A stretch of 64,000 nucleotides of DNA. Source: Tubulanus polymorphus. Taxonomy: Eukaryota; Nemertea; Palaeonemertea; Tubulaniformes; Tubulanidae. The stretch covers positions 13,939,263 through 14,003,262 of the forward strand of contig NC_134028.1 in assembly GCF_964204645.1 (NCBI RefSeq), written 5' to 3'. This document shows positions 32,484-44,644 of this stretch, piece after piece. The first letter of the stretch is position 1. Each line of letters begins with the position of its first letter. Position numbers and translations under genes: made by a program. The notes under the pieces were generated by a model that was given only the letters and a program-made list of their open reading frames with translations, searched no databases and had not been told where the DNA came from.

Positions 32484-33228
32484 TGTGGCCGGCTGTAAAA
32501 TGTAAAAATCTAGTGTCTCTGCGTTTGTAAATACCCTTGACTATTTTGACTAGCTGGTGGCGCCGCTCTTTTGGTCTATGTCATTCTCTGTTAGACATCT
32601 GAGAAAGTCAGATGTCTGTTTAAGAATAAATGATTTCCTGAGTTAAATCATTCGTTTTGTCGTTTTCCAGGTGAGTGACTGATCGGGCCTTGTTATCTTA
32701 TTTGCCACATTTGGCTCGTGTGTTTATAAATAAATCTGATATGTATTTTGGGGGGTTTGATTATGGATTTCATTCCAGTCAGATTTCATAGGGTTTGCTA
32801 TGGTTTTATACACCGGAAGTGAAGTTGAGTTTTGGCGCCAATTAGCTAGTGTAGTCTGTGTACAATATGTAGATCATATATTATATAAGCTGGGTAAAGA
32901 TTCGATTAATGTTGAAGATTGATCAATGAATGTTTAATGAATAATATGCATTTATGTTAGCGGATTAGATGATACAAATAAGAATAATGTTGAAGTGTAA
33001 TATGTCATTCTCTGTTAGACATCTGAGAAAGTCAGATGTCTGTTTAAGAATAAATGATTTTCTGAGTTGAATCATTCGTTTTGTCGTTTTCCAGAGTTAC
33101 CGGTTATTCAACACCGAGGAACCAGAGAGAAACGACAACGTAAGGATTCTCGAGGAGCGTCGTCGCAGGTCGTCTAGTTGACCCAAAGCTTAGTCTATCC
33201 GGGAAACAACAGGATATCGGCTATCACA
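32484..33228 (+). repeat. 5' LTR
   Basis: TGTGGCCGG..CTATCACA. Contains a 93-bp direct duplication (32578-32670 and 33002-33094), each with a hairpin ACATCTGAGAAAGTCAGATGT. The first copy abuts CAG|GTGAGT and the second ends TTTTCCAG, so 32671-33094 looks like an intron. A TATATAAG box lies near 32882 and an AATAAA near 33049. Confidence 0.9.
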
Positions 33229-34638
33229 TTGGCACCCTCGATGGGATACATATCGACTAGATGATACCGACCGAGATTGATCGATGGTCGTCGGTATACG
33301 CATATCACGTAATACGTACGCGGGCCGAAAAGAAGGAAAAAAAAACGACGCGAACCGGGAGATCCGTCGATGCAACTTTCGGCAGTTGCTTAAGTGCATG
33401 CACCGTTTATTTAGTCCGTTGATTCAGTAGGCCTACCGTGGTCAGCTGAATGGTGCATCGAAGCCGAGAAAACCAGTTGGTTTACGGAGCGTGCGATAAG
33501 TTCTTACGTTAATTCTGTGCCGTCGTCAACTGATAATTGCACATAAGATTCGGATGGACAGCTGATTAGAATCATTCGCCGTCAGCGAAGGTATAGTAGA
33601 GATGTCTGTCGTGTGGGGATCCCTGAATAAAATGAATTGTACGATGAATTATGCTTAATTAAGTTTTGAGTGTGGCAACCAGTTGTGTGCTGTGACTCTT
33701 TGCTTTCGTTTTTGTTTCGTTGCGGAGAAAAGACTCTTCGTTGCGGGTGTTTAGTTGCGGTCGAGAAGGTGACTCGATCTCATAGGTTTTTATTTGGTTT
33801 GCTGGTGGATTGAACTGTGTTTGTTTTTGTTTTTTTGCTTTCGTTTTCATTTTACTGTGCTTGTTTTTTGTTTTTTTTTGCTTTCGTTTTTTTATTATTT
33901 TTGCGCGCTATTATTAATAATTTACGTTTATGATCCTTGACAAGCTTGTATTGCATGCCTGTATTTATTTGTGTGTTTATTTTATTCTTATATGTATTAA
34001 TAAAAAAAAAAAAAAAAAAACTTGTATCTAATCTAATCTGGTATGTTTAAACTGTAGGGATATTACTGCTAATTGGTATAAACGTCAGATTTGGATACAT
34101 TCGTGTCACAGATTATCGTGTGTAAGTTGAAAGGAAAATTAGAATATCTGCATGTCGCTTTGGTTTTGGTAGTCAGGGTACAGGAAGTATAGATTCCTTT
34201 TCGTTTACCTGTCAAGTCGACAGTGAAATTTCTGTGAAAATTCATTTTATGTTAATTATTTGTGCTTGCTTTTCATACTTCGCTACTGTCATTTCGTTTG
34301 CTTTGTGTGTGGTGTAGCTTTAGAAGTTTTGAGTTGATTGTTTGTGTGTAAAGCGAGGTCGTCATTCGGGAACCGATTCAAGTTGCCTGAAGCAACCATT
34401 CTCGGAGAGTTAGAAATAGTACCTAGTGGCCTCCTCGTATATTCGTAAGCTTGGTAAGTGCTTCCCATTGAAGGGTGAGTACACATACGTATAGATTGGA
34501 GCATTTAAGCAAACCCTAAGGTCTGACTGGGTTTGGTTAGGGGGTTCTATCCTCAAGTGAAAATTATTATTGGGTTGATCGGTCATTCATTTACGGATAT
34601 TATCATAACCCGAAGTTTGAGCAAAGGTTGACTTAAAC
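33229..34638 (+). other. Long leader of the young gypsy element
   Basis: Starts with the primer-binding-like TGGCACCCTCGATGGG at 33230. No gene is seen in 1.4 kb; T-rich with an A18-type run at 34003-34020. Confidence 0.6.
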
Positions 34639-36051
34639 ATGGCGTCGCTACTTGCTGGTCGTGTAATTTCAGTACAGTTTCCGGGCACTGTGAATGTTAA
34701 CAAGTCTATGATAAGACATGATTTTGTCCAATTTGGAGGTATAGATACGGTCTGTTTACAGGGTAATTTTGTATTGGTCGTATTCTTCGAGCTGGAATCA
34801 GTTGGGAGAGCTTTGTCCACTGCAATTGAATTTCAGGGCCACCGACTCGAGGTGTTAGCTGTTTCTGATAGTGAATTACCACGTTTCCAGCAGATCATTA
34901 TGGAATCGCGAATTGAAGAAATGATAAGCAATATGCCTGCCGATTCACGTTCATTATTTCTGGGAAGATTGTCTGGTGACCGAGACCAATCAACACCAAA
35001 AGTTAGACCTTCCCGACCTAAGTTCGAAACTGCGGTGACTACTCCTCGCGCGTATGCGTTATACAAGGGTGAGGAGCTGTCTCAAACTTCAAACAATGGT
35101 GTTAACAGTAATGTGGTGGTTACGCCCAATCCCAGATTGAGCACTTTCTCTGGAGAGGTCAACCGAACTGATGTATCTTATAGACAGTGGCGTAGCGAAG
35201 TGGTTGGACTGAAATCGGACGGAGTTCATTCAACTGTACAGATACTGAATTTAGTTCGCAAGTCGTTGAAAGGAGTTGCGCGTGATTGTTTGATGAACCT
35301 GGAAAGTGAATGGGAGGGTGATCTGAATGTGAGCGTAGTCCTCGAGAGACTGGATACCTTGTTCGGAGAGATACTCACTCCTGGGCAGATCATGAGTAAA
35401 TTCTATACGGCGTCGCAGGCCAAGGATGAGAGTGTCAACTTGTGGGCGTGTCGGCTTGAGGAGATTCGCGGACATGCGCCAAGTTCTCTAAGCGAGGATG
35501 AACTAAAAGCTCAGTTTTGGCAAGGATTGGTTCACCCCCAGATGAAGCTTGGTTTGAGACCATTACTCGTGTCCTGTACGTATCAGGATATCGTTCGCGA
35601 GGCGAGGAAAATAGAACAAGAATTGGGATTAGATGGCCCCAGAAAAGTTTCAATGGATGAAAGGAAACCGAACACGGTGAGGTATACATGTGCTCAACAG
35701 GTTTATGCAGGAGGGGCTGATGATCTCAGGAAGTCGATTCAATCACTGACCGAAACAGTGAAGAGACTTTCGGCTGACGTATCAGAGCTGAAACAAAGAG
35801 TACCAGCCTGTACTTCTGAACCAATGCCCCGCCCTGAGACCCAATTTGCGAATCGAGGTCGTGCAATGAACCGTGCCGGTGCCGCAAGTGGACGTGGATA
35901 CCAGGGATATCAAGGTCCTAGTTCACGCGGCAGAACAAGAGGATGTTTTAGATGTGGTGCACAGGGCCACTATCAACGTGATTGTCCACGATCGGGAAAC
36001 ATGTATCAGTCTGGTCCAGGGGCCATGGGCCAGGCAAGTCGTCCCTTGTAG
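34639..36051 (+). CDS. gag: gag polyprotein, PNMA-like capsid with one zinc knuckle
   Basis: 470 residues, intact, starting in a good Kozak context (AACATGG). Residues 1-115 form an N-terminal domain of unknown role. About 155-320 read as a retrotransposon capsid of the kind related to PNMA proteins (FYTASQAKDESVNLWACRLEEI; LFGEILTPGQIMSKF). A basic Gly/Arg region follows, and a C-x2-C-x4-H-x4-C knuckle (CFRCGAQGHYQRDC) sits at about 435-448. It packages element RNA. The slippery sequence for pol lies in its last 20 codons. Confidence 0.85.
   Translation: MASLLAGRVISVQFPGTVNVNKSMIRHDFVQFGGIDTVCLQGNFVLVVFFELESVGRALSTAIEFQGHRLEVLAVSDSELPRFQQIIMESRIEEMISNMPADSRSLFLGRLSGDRDQSTPKVRPSRPKFETAVTTPRAYALYKGEELSQTSNNGVNSNVVVTPNPRLSTFSGEVNRTDVSYRQWRSEVVGLKSDGVHSTVQILNLVRKSLKGVARDCLMNLESEWEGDLNVSVVLERLDTLFGEILTPGQIMSKFYTASQAKDESVNLWACRLEEIRGHAPSSLSEDELKAQFWQGLVHPQMKLGLRPLLVSCTYQDIVREARKIEQELGLDGPRKVSMDERKPNTVRYTCAQQVYAGGADDLRKSIQSLTETVKRLSADVSELKQRVPACTSEPMPRPETQFANRGRAMNRAGAASGRGYQGYQGPSSRGRTRGCFRCGAQGHYQRDCPRSGNMYQSGPGAMGQASRPL
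35994..36033 (+). promoter_or_regulatory. -1 ribosomal frameshift signal between gag and pol
   Basis: G GGA AAC (35994-36000) sits exactly in the gag frame as X XXY YYZ, and slipping back one base gives GGG AAA CAT in the pol frame. Ten bases on, CTGGTCC (36011-36017) can pair with GGGCCAG (36027-36033), a 7-bp stem at the usual spacing. Confidence 0.8.
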
Positions 36052-39000
36052 GCCCATCTAATGAGACAACTGTCGAAATTAATGGAAAATCAAGCAAAGC
36101 GTTAATCGATACCGGCTCACAGGTGACAACCATTTCCGCGCAGTTTTTTAGTTCTCTGGATACGCCATTATATCCCGTGGATGATTTTATGGACGTGAGG
36201 ACAGCTAGTGGTAGTAATTTACCGTACTATGGTTGTGCCGAGGTGAATGTCACTGTGAACGGACAGTCACTTTATGTATTAGCATTGGTAACGGCAGATA
36301 CCGACTACAGCGAGGAAGTTCCTGTAGTGTTAGGAACCAACGCGCTGCAACATTTCAGCGGTGACCCTACCGATTCTACCCCCATTAATCAGGCAATGAA
36401 TGTGCTTCAGCGACCACCTGAAGAAGTTCGCACTACTAAGCAGGTAACTATACCGGCGAGATCTCAGGTAAGTATTCGCGGCATTGTACGAGATTTGCCT
36501 AAGTACGCTGAAACATTAATGACGAGCACCACGGAGGAGGACACCTTACCGGGAACGCTGGTGATGGTACCAACTGTCTCCAAAGTGCGAGTTGCTCGTT
36601 GCAATAGAATCGGCGTTTGTGTGCGGAATCTAGGTCAATTACCTGTAACCATCCCGGCCAGGGTGGCTATTTGCGCCGTGGAACCGGTCAGCAGAGTAAA
36701 ACCTCAATTGGTTAACCCTACTGTTCCCCTGAAACATCAGATGAAGAATCATGGTGATGCGGATGATAGCAAGTTGTTCGACCTGTTCAAATGGGAAGAC
36801 TGTGACACAACCCCAGAGCAGCTCATTCGTCTGAAGGAACTCGTTCGAAATCACCAGAATATATTTTCAGTGTCCGATATGGACAATGGACGTTGCACAA
36901 CAGTGAAACATCAGATCAAATTGGATGAGGATGTTCCGGTGAAGGAAAGATATCGTCGGGTGCCTCCCTCTATGGTTGAAGAAGTGAGGGAGCATCTAGC
37001 TATGATGTCATCTGCTGGCATTACTCGTATGTCATCTAGCTCATGGTCGTCACCCGTTGTCCTGGTCAGGAAGAAGGATGGAGGATTAAGATTTTGTGTT
37101 GACTATCGTACTCTCAATCGTCGCACGATTAAGGACCGGCAAGCTCTGCCTCGAACTGATGAATTGATTGAGAAAGTTGCCGGAGCAAAATATTTTACCT
37201 CCCTAGATTTGAAATCGGGATATTGGCAGGTGGAGATAGAGGAAGCCGACAAGGGGAAAACCGCCTTTAACGTAGGTCCTGGTCTGGGCTTCTGGGAATT
37301 CAACGTCATGCCATTTGGTTTGACTAACGCTCCTAGTACATTTCAGCGGTTAATGGAGACAACGCTGGGTGACCTGAATATGCGAGAGTGTGTAGTTTTC
37401 ATTGATGACATCCTGATCTTTTCAACCACTTTTGAGGAGCATATGGCGAGGCTGGAGCGTGTATTCAGGAGACTGGCTGAAGCCGGATTGAAATTAAAGC
37501 CCTCGAAATGTGAATTCTTTAGAAAATCTGTCATCTACCTCGGGCACAAGCTGTCAGAACAAGGAATTGAACCCGACCCGTCGAAATTGGCTGCGGTGAA
37601 AGATTGGCCGGTGCCAACCACGGTAACGGATGTGCGAAAGTTCCTCGGGTTTTCAGGGTATTATAGGCGATTTATCGAAAACTATGCGCGGATCGCTGCT
37701 CCTCTGACCAGGTTACTCACAGGTGTTTCAGTCTTAAAGGGAAAACGGAAGACGGCAGAGAGGAAAACAATGGTCAACTGGGGAAAGCCTGAGCAGGATA
37801 GTTTCGCGACTTTGAAGAAAGCATTGATAACCGCACCAGTGCTAGGATTTGCCGATTACCGGAAGCCTTTTGAGGTTCACACCGATGCTTCTCTGGAGGG
37901 ACTCGGTGCTGTGCTGTACCAAACAAACGAAAAGGGGCTGAAACAGGTTGTAGCGTACGCAAGTCGCGGATTATCGACAGCGGAGAGCAGGTATCCGGTG
38001 CACAAGCTGGAGTTTCTCGCGATGAAGTGGGCTATCACAGATAAATTTCATGACTACCTGTATGGGAACAAGGTGCTGGTAAAAACAGATAATAATCCGC
38101 TCACTTATGTGCTGAAGAATGCAAAGCTTGACGCAGTTGGACACCGGTGGTTGCAGGCTCTATCTGTGTACGACATCGACCTGGAGTATTTAAGTGGAAC
38201 CAGGAATACTGATGCTGATGCATTATCCCGAAGTCCGTTGAATAAACTCACGTCGGAGGTATTTCAAGCGGTGTGCCAGGTACACAGGGTGGACCCAACT
38301 GAGCCATGGACGTTTGAAACCGGAACTAGCAACATGAAGCAACTCCAGCGAGCGGACCCGGTAATCAATCGTGTGATAAGCTGTATTAGAGAAAAACGGA
38401 AGTTCAGACCTTCGTGCCCAGCAGAGTACGCAGTGAGTCGAGCGTTCAAGTCTTTACTACTACACGACGGAGTTCTATATCGTAGGATGTCCGGCAGCGA
38501 CGGTGTCGAATATAAGGTATGGCTGCCGGCATCGGAACAACAAATGGTTCTTCAGTCCTTACATGATGACATGGGCCACCCTGGACGAGACAAGACCCTG
38601 GCAATGTTACGTGCAAGATGCTATTGGCCAGGGATGCGATCGTCGGTTGAGGAATTTGTCAAAAGTTGTAAGCGTTGTGTTTTGTCCAAGTCGTCTACTC
38701 CTACACAGGTAGCTCCACTGGTGAGTATTGAAACTGCCTACCCACTGCAGTTACTGTGTATGGATTACCTTACGCTGGAACCATCTTCCGGGTATGAGAA
38801 GGTACTTGTCCTCACAGACCATTTCACTAAGTTTTCTTGGGCGGTACCAACCAGGAACGAAACTGCGAGGACAACAGCGAGAATTCTGTTCAATGAAATT
38901 GTAACGAAATTTGGAGCACCAACCCAATTGCACTCGGATCAGGGTCCTGGGTTCGAGATTAGAGTTATCAAGGAGTTATGCCAACTTCCGGGAATGAAGA

Positions 39001-40089
39001 AGACTCGAACTACTACTTATCATCCGGCTGGGAACGGTGCTGTCGAACGTTTTAATCAAACTCTGATCCATCTCCTGTCAAGTCTTCCTCCCGAGAGAAA
39101 AATAAATGGCGCGACTACATCAGCCCACTGGTATACGCCTACAACTGTACCCCACATGAGTCCACAGGATACGAACCTTATTACCTTATGTTCGGCCGGA
39201 AACCCACCTTATCAGTTGATGCACAGTATGGATGGATTCAACCTGGAACAGCGGCCAGTACTACCACCTACATAAAGCAGCTTGAGGAGGTTCTGGACGA
39301 GGCCTGGAAGATAGCGGCGGAACAGTTATGTAAGAGAGGATGCAGAAGGAAGGAGGTGTACGATACAAAGGCAAAATGAGCTGATATCGAAGAAGGCGAC
39401 CTTGTATTAGTGAAAAGAGAAGGTTTCAAGGAGAGACACAAACTAGCCGACAAATGGGAGTCAGATTCGTTCCGCGTTGAGCAGAGAATGTCGGATGATG
39501 TTCCTGTTTTCAGGATACGTCGCCTGGATGGTAGTGGTAAAGACAAAATCTTGCATCGGAACAAGCTCTTGCCGTTAGCTGCTCCATTCCGGGAGGATTG
39601 CGAACCGAAGTCAACTTCATCTGTTCAGAGGAAACCTTATCCAACCCCTGGAATCTCCAAAATGAGACAAATGTCAGAACCCCATGACAATGTAAAGACG
39701 GCAACGAGAATGAAGAGTATGATGAAGAGTTGCTAGTCGTACCAGTGTTACGTAAAGCCAGAGTGAACGATGAAGTTGTTCCTTTACGAGAGACTGTTCC
39801 TCCAGATACAGCGGAGCGGAGCATCGAACCTGTAGCATTGGTGAATCGGGATACAGGAGTTGATTTTACAGCATCGCCAGGTCAGGATATTCAGACGGAG
39901 ATTCGGGATCCGGATGTTATCGGTGATGTTGGACTAGTAGCTGAAGCAGAAGCTTCCAACAATACGTCGGTAGATACGATCGAGACAAATGAGGAACCTG
40001 TTGTTCGTAGAGCTAGTTCTCGTGTTAGGAAAAAACCGGCCTGGCAACGTTCGGAGGATTATGTGTTATATTTTATGGTTCAGATCTGA
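35994..40089 (+). pseudogene. pol: Ty3/gypsy pol (protease, RT, RNase H, integrase), nearly intact
   Basis: The frame opens at 35982 and is entered by frameshift at 35994. Protease ALIDTGSQVTT (D at about residue 43 from 35982), RT FCVDYRTLNRRT, SLDLKSGYWQVEI and catalytic FIDDILIFS (D about 475), RNase H FEVHTDASLEGLG (about 633). Integrase zinc finger HDDMGHPGRDKT..CKRC, then core Asp in LCMDYLTLE (about 928), LHSDQGPGF and AGNGAVERFNQTL. A one-base loss in an A-run near 39100 moves the rest to another frame (39188-39379). A TGA stands at 39377, then the GPY/F-like part (DKWESDSFRVEQ), another shift near 39700 and an Arg-rich end to 40089. No chromodomain. Confidence 0.9.
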
Positions 40090-40362
40090 CTGGTTTGTGA
40101 TATGATGACTTGAATGATGAATGTAAACTTTTAAGTAGTTAAAGAGAAAACAATTATAAAAAAAAGGGGGAAGGGAAATATGTTGTTTTAATTCTGGATC
40201 TTGTTTCACTGCTGTTAAGCTCAGAGTTGACTTGGTTACCGTGTTGCATTTTGTTTTCTCTTCTTTTGCGCAGATTAGCTTGGACATTGGTTGGTCGGTG
40301 TTCCCTGTTATTCGTTGGGATACAATGATATCCAGGACGATATTTTTTGGCTGGGGAAAGTA
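40090..40362 (+). other. 3' untranslated region and polypurine tract
   Basis: No gene. GCTGGGGAAAG precedes the 3' LTR by two bases and serves as likely plus-strand primer. Confidence 0.6.
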
Positions 40363-41107
40363 TGTGGCCGGCTGTAAAATGTAAAATTCTAGTGTCTCTG
40401 CGTTTGTAAATACCCTTGACTATTTTGACTAGCTGGTGGCGCCGCTCTTTTGGTCTATGTCATTCTCTGTTAGACATCTGAGAAAGTCAGATGTCTGTTT
40501 AAGAATAAATGATTTTCTGAGTTAAATCATTCGTTTTGTCGTTTTCCAGGTGAGTGACTGATCGGGCCTTGTTATCTTATTTGCCACATTTGGCTCGTGT
40601 GTTTATAAATAAATCTGATATGTATTTTGGGGGGTTTGATTATGGATTTCATTCCAGTCAGATTTCATAGGGTTTGCTATGGTTTTATACACCGGAAGTG
40701 AAGTTGAGTTTTGGCGCCAATTAGTTAGTGTAGTCTGTGTACAATATGTAGATCATATATTATATAAGCTGGGTAAAGATTCGATTAATGTTGAAGATTA
40801 ATCAATGAATGTTTAATGAATAATATGCATTTATGTTAGCGGATTAGATGATACAAATAAGAATAATGTTGAAGTGTAATATGTCATTCTCTGTTAGACA
40901 TCTGAGAAAGTCAGATGTCTGTTTAAGAATAAATGATTTTCTGAGTTAAATCATTCGTTTTGTCGTTTTCCAGAGTTACCGGTTATTCAACACCGAGGAA
41001 CCAGAGAGAAACGACAACGTAAGGATTCTCGAGGAGCGTCGTCGCAGGTCGTCTAGTTGACCCAAAGCTTAGTCTATCCGGGAAACAACAGGATATCGGC
41101 TATCACA
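40363..41107 (+). repeat. 3' LTR
   Basis: 745 bp, same internal duplication (40457-40549, 40881-40973) and intron-like splice signals as the 5' LTR. Visible differences are single-base, e.g. TTAGTTAG for TTAGCTAG. Confidence 0.9.
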
Positions 41108-42145
41108 TTACCCAAAGATTGCACATTCTGTCGCGGTTTTTAAAAACTAATTTTAACAATAGCCCATTTGTCTCATCAAATCGTATTACCGATATACAGG
41201 AAATTTACTACTTTAGATTTTAAAAGCACTGTCGAGCCGTAAACATCGACAAATCGACGTGTGTCAGTACATCGTCGTTCCGGGGATTAGCTGCGAGTTT
41301 CACCTCATCATGAGAATCAAATCGAGTACAAATTAATTTATTACTACCAGTGATTTGGCTGCGGGCGTCATGCAGTTAGTTTAGCAATACCTATTTTTCT
41401 TTATCAAATTAACCGTGTATTTACTAAGATAAATCATAAGTGTACCGGGGAGTCGTAGGCCTAAACGAAACACGCCGAAGAGATATAGCGGAGAAAAGTT
41501 GTTATGTCGACGAGGTATCAAAATAAAAGAATATATTACTTTATTCGGCCGCGGGCTTCAACCTCTATATCAATACCATCAATACTCTATATTTCCTACA
41601 GTACATACCGATCATTGTCAAATGCACAAGGTTTTTACTAAATACAAGTATATAACACACTCCTATCCGTATGCTGGACTCACACTTGACATTCGGAGTA
41701 AGCGTTCGCTGTGGGGGAAAGGGATCGTGCGCTGTGTCGCTTGAAGTGTTTATCGAGTTTGACGCGGCTTTAGGCCTACCGGTACTGAGCTTTACTGTCT
41801 CAAACAAACACAGTATAATTGTTGCGTTTATTAACGGACTCATTGGATTGAACTTCAAAACAAAATTTACGATATTTAGGTGGGTTGTTATTCAATAGGC
41901 CTACGACCAATCTGTCCGGATGTTAGGCCTACGCATATACATAGGCCTACATAGGCTAGTAGCCTCTACTAGGTTAAGCGTTGGCTGTGGGGGAAAGGAG
42001 ATCGTTCGCTGTGTCGCTTGAAGTGTTTATCGAGTTTTACGCGACCTTAAGGCTTTAGTGTGGTGGCTGATAAGGGCCATGCGTAAAAAAACCACGTATA
42101 TGCAAATGAGGGCGACATTATGACAAAACGACAAAACTAAAATAA
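41108..42145 (+). repeat. Composite super-repeat, copy 2, part after the gypsy insertion
   Basis: Resumes at TTACCCAAAGATTGCACATT exactly where the other copies continue. Near 41895-41960 it carries several TAGGCCTAC words, shared with 54980-55050. Confidence 0.75.
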
Positions 42146-42870
42146 CGCGACAAAACAATAATTTTGGTTTTGTCGCCCGTCACAATTCATAATTTTGGTT
42201 TTATCGCCCGCGAAAATTCATTATTTTGGTTTTATCGCCCGCGACAATTCATTTATTTGGTTTAATCGCCCGCAACAATTCATTAGTTTGGTTTTGTCGC
42301 CCGCGACAATTCAATATTTTGGTTTTGTCGCCCGCGACAATTCCAGATTTTGGTTTTATCGCCCGTGACGATTCATTATTTTGGTTTTGTCGCACGCGAC
42401 AATTCATTATTTTGGTTTTATCGCCCGCGAAATTTTTTTTTGTCGCGGTTTTATCGCCTGCGACAATTCAATATTTTGCTTTATCGCCAGCGACGATTCA
42501 TTATTTTGGTTTAATCGCCCGCAACAATTCATTAGTTTGGTTTTGTCGCCCGCGACAATTCAATATTTTGGTTTTGTCGCCCGCGACAATTCAATATTTT
42601 GGTTTTGTCGCCCGCCACAATTCCAGATTTTGGTTTTTTCGCCCGTGACAATTCATTAGTTTGGTTTTATCGCTTGCGACAATTCATTATTTTGGTTTTA
42701 TCGCCCGCGACAATTCAACATTTTGGTTTTGTCGCCCGCGACAATTTAACATTTTGGTTTTATCGCCCGCGACAATTGATTATTTTGGTTTTATCGCCCG
42801 CGACAATTGATTAATTTGGTTTTATTGCCCGCGACAATTAATTTTTTTGGTTTTGTCGCCCACTTTATTA
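42146..42870. repeat. 31-bp satellite array, second locus (about 23 units)
   Basis: Same monomer as at 28.6 kb, with more variants; open frames inside are artefacts. Confidence 0.9.
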
Positions 42871-42950
42871 GCTTTTGAATAATTAGGCCAATTAATAACG
42901 TAATAAAGACATGATTTCGCCTATTTTGAAGTTGATTAATCTGATATAGT

Positions 42951-43348
42951 ACGGAAGCGATAAAGGGCCTCGAGTGTCGCGTTCAAACTCGACAAGTTGC
43001 CATATTTATGTCGATATGTCGCGATATATCGCGTCAAGTCCACATGAACATGTCTACATATCGTGACGTTTTCACGACAAATTTCGCTTTTTTGCTCATT
43101 TTCCACAGGACAAGCCGTCATTTGAAGACATGTCTAAAGGTAAGATGAGGACGCCAGTAATATGACGTCTGAGTTTCAAGTCGTCATGAATATGTCGACT
43201 TGTCGCGAGGAAAATGGTCGAGAAAACGAAATATGTCGTCAAAACGTCACGATATATCGACATATTCATGTCGACTTGACGCGATATATCGCGGTATGTC
43301 GACATAAATATGGCGACTTATCGAGTTGGAACCCTTATCGTTTCCGTA
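42951..43348. mobile_element. Long-palindrome MITE (398 bp) with 8-bp TSD
   Basis: GATATAGT flanks both sides (42943-42950, 43349-43356). Ends ACGGAAGCGATAAAGGG and TACGGAAACGATAAGGG continue as inverted repeats of about 150 bp rich in GTCGACAT/CGATATATCG. An 8-bp TSD suggests hAT or P-type mobilisation. A half copy is at 43450-43585. Confidence 0.7.
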
Positions 43349-43449
43349 GATATAGTGTCGAATATTAAGGTCATTATGGCAGATTCTTTTTTTTAAAAGT
43401 GATATTAAAGCAATCATTCAAGTGATCCTACTTAATGAAAGATCTACGG

Positions 43450-43585
43450 AAGGGATAAAGGGCCTCGAGTTGTCGCGTTCCAACTCGACAAGTCGCCATA
43501 TTTATGTCGATATATCGCGATATATCGCATCAAGTCGACATGAATATGTCGACATATCGTGACTTTTTGACTTGAAACTCAGTCG
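43450..43585 (+). repeat. Half copy of the palindromic MITE
   Basis: Matches the left arm of 42951-43348 from ACGGAAGGGATAAAGGG onward, then joins other repeat sequence at CTCAGTCGTCAT. Confidence 0.6.
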
Positions 43586-43810
43586 TCATATCACTATCAC
43601 TCATCTTTCAGCAACGCCAGTCACATGGAGTCGTACGTGTTCTACTTTCTGCGACGCGACACGACTGTCACAACCAACCGACGCGCTCTTGCAACTGGCA
43701 GAAACTAGTCGCACACAATCGTATTGCAACCGACTTGCACCGAAACTTGCGATGCAACGCGAGGATCGCATCGTGTCACAAGACCAACCTACGTCCGGCT
43801 TCAAGTTACT
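43586..43810 (+). repeat. Truncated relative of the 55.2 kb Harbinger-like MITE
   Basis: Shares TCTTGCAACTGGCAGAAACT and ACTTGCGATGCAACGCGAGG with 55320-55480 and ends at ACGTCCGGCTTCAAG; the left end is missing. Confidence 0.6.
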
Positions 43811-44340
43811 GCGGAGCACCAGAAATATCTTTTTTTTCGTTCAAAAGACCTTTCGCTTGAAAATTCTTTCGTCGGAACAAAATTTATTTCTTTCAAACCA
43901 ATAATATTCTATACGAATGAACCAATTTGAAAAAATCGTTAGAACAAAGTTGAACAACCTTTCTTTTGTCCAAACGAAAGGTTTTTCGTTCGAACAATCG
44001 TTCAATTGAACAGAATCGTTTTAATTTGAACAGAATTTTCTTGTCAGAACATTAAGTTTTTCGTTTTTTCTTCGAACCGAAAGTATTAAGTATTTCGTTC
44101 AATCGAACAGAATTGTTTTCATTCAAACATTCGTTCGAAAAAATTGTTTTCGCTCAACCAAATTTTTTTGCCGGGACTAAAAATTTTTCATTTCAACAAT
44201 AACATAGCTTTTTATTCGAACACATTTTTTGTCAGAATGAAGAAAATTTTTGGTTCAAGCAAAGAGCGTATTGTTCGATCAAACAGAATTATTTTCATTA
44301 GAACAAGATTTTCTTGTTGGAACATTAAAGTTTTTTGGGC
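43811..44340 (+). repeat. TTCGAACA-rich block of the super-repeat, copy 1
   Basis: Degenerate internal repeats of TTTTCGTTCGAACA type; a second copy lies at 55495-55930 plus 57183-57305. No coding. Confidence 0.6.
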
Positions 44341-44344
44341 GAAT

Positions 44345-44640
44345 TTGGAAATTTACTCGGTCTGGTATATGTTGGATTACTGTGTATGTCATTTGTCAGG
44401 ACATTAAACAGAAGACAACGTAGGATACTACCTTGCGTGACTCCACTAGTTTGACCGACTTATTCCAAGATGAGGTGTTCCGTTGATTTTGGCTACAAGT
44501 TTTCGTTCAGAGATAACTGCTGAGCCATTTGGGCGACCTATCATTGATACTGTTTCCTAATAGCCTGTTTAGTAATGGCTGATGTTGTGCCTTATCAAAT
44601 GCTTTGTCGAAATCCACCGTTGAACAGGATTTTAAGACTG
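44345..44640 (-). pseudogene. LINE reverse-transcriptase fragment, copy 2
   Basis: Homologous to 31855-32160 with further changes; ends at the same CAGAAAACCCG flank. Confidence 0.65.
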
Positions 44641-44644
44641 TGCA

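Larger units (their letters stand above)
32484..41107 (+). mobile_element. Young Ty3/gypsy LTR retrotransposon, 8,624 bp
   Basis: Two 745-bp LTRs differing at only a handful of positions, TG..CA ends, a primer-binding-like TGGCACCCTCGATGGG after the 5' LTR and a purine-rich TTTTTTGGCTGGGGAAAG before the 3' LTR. Flanks are TTA/ATTA on both sides, and the interrupted repeat resumes in register at 41108. gag and pol overlap with a -1 frameshift signal. Recent but with a pol frameshift and a stop. Confidence 0.9.
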
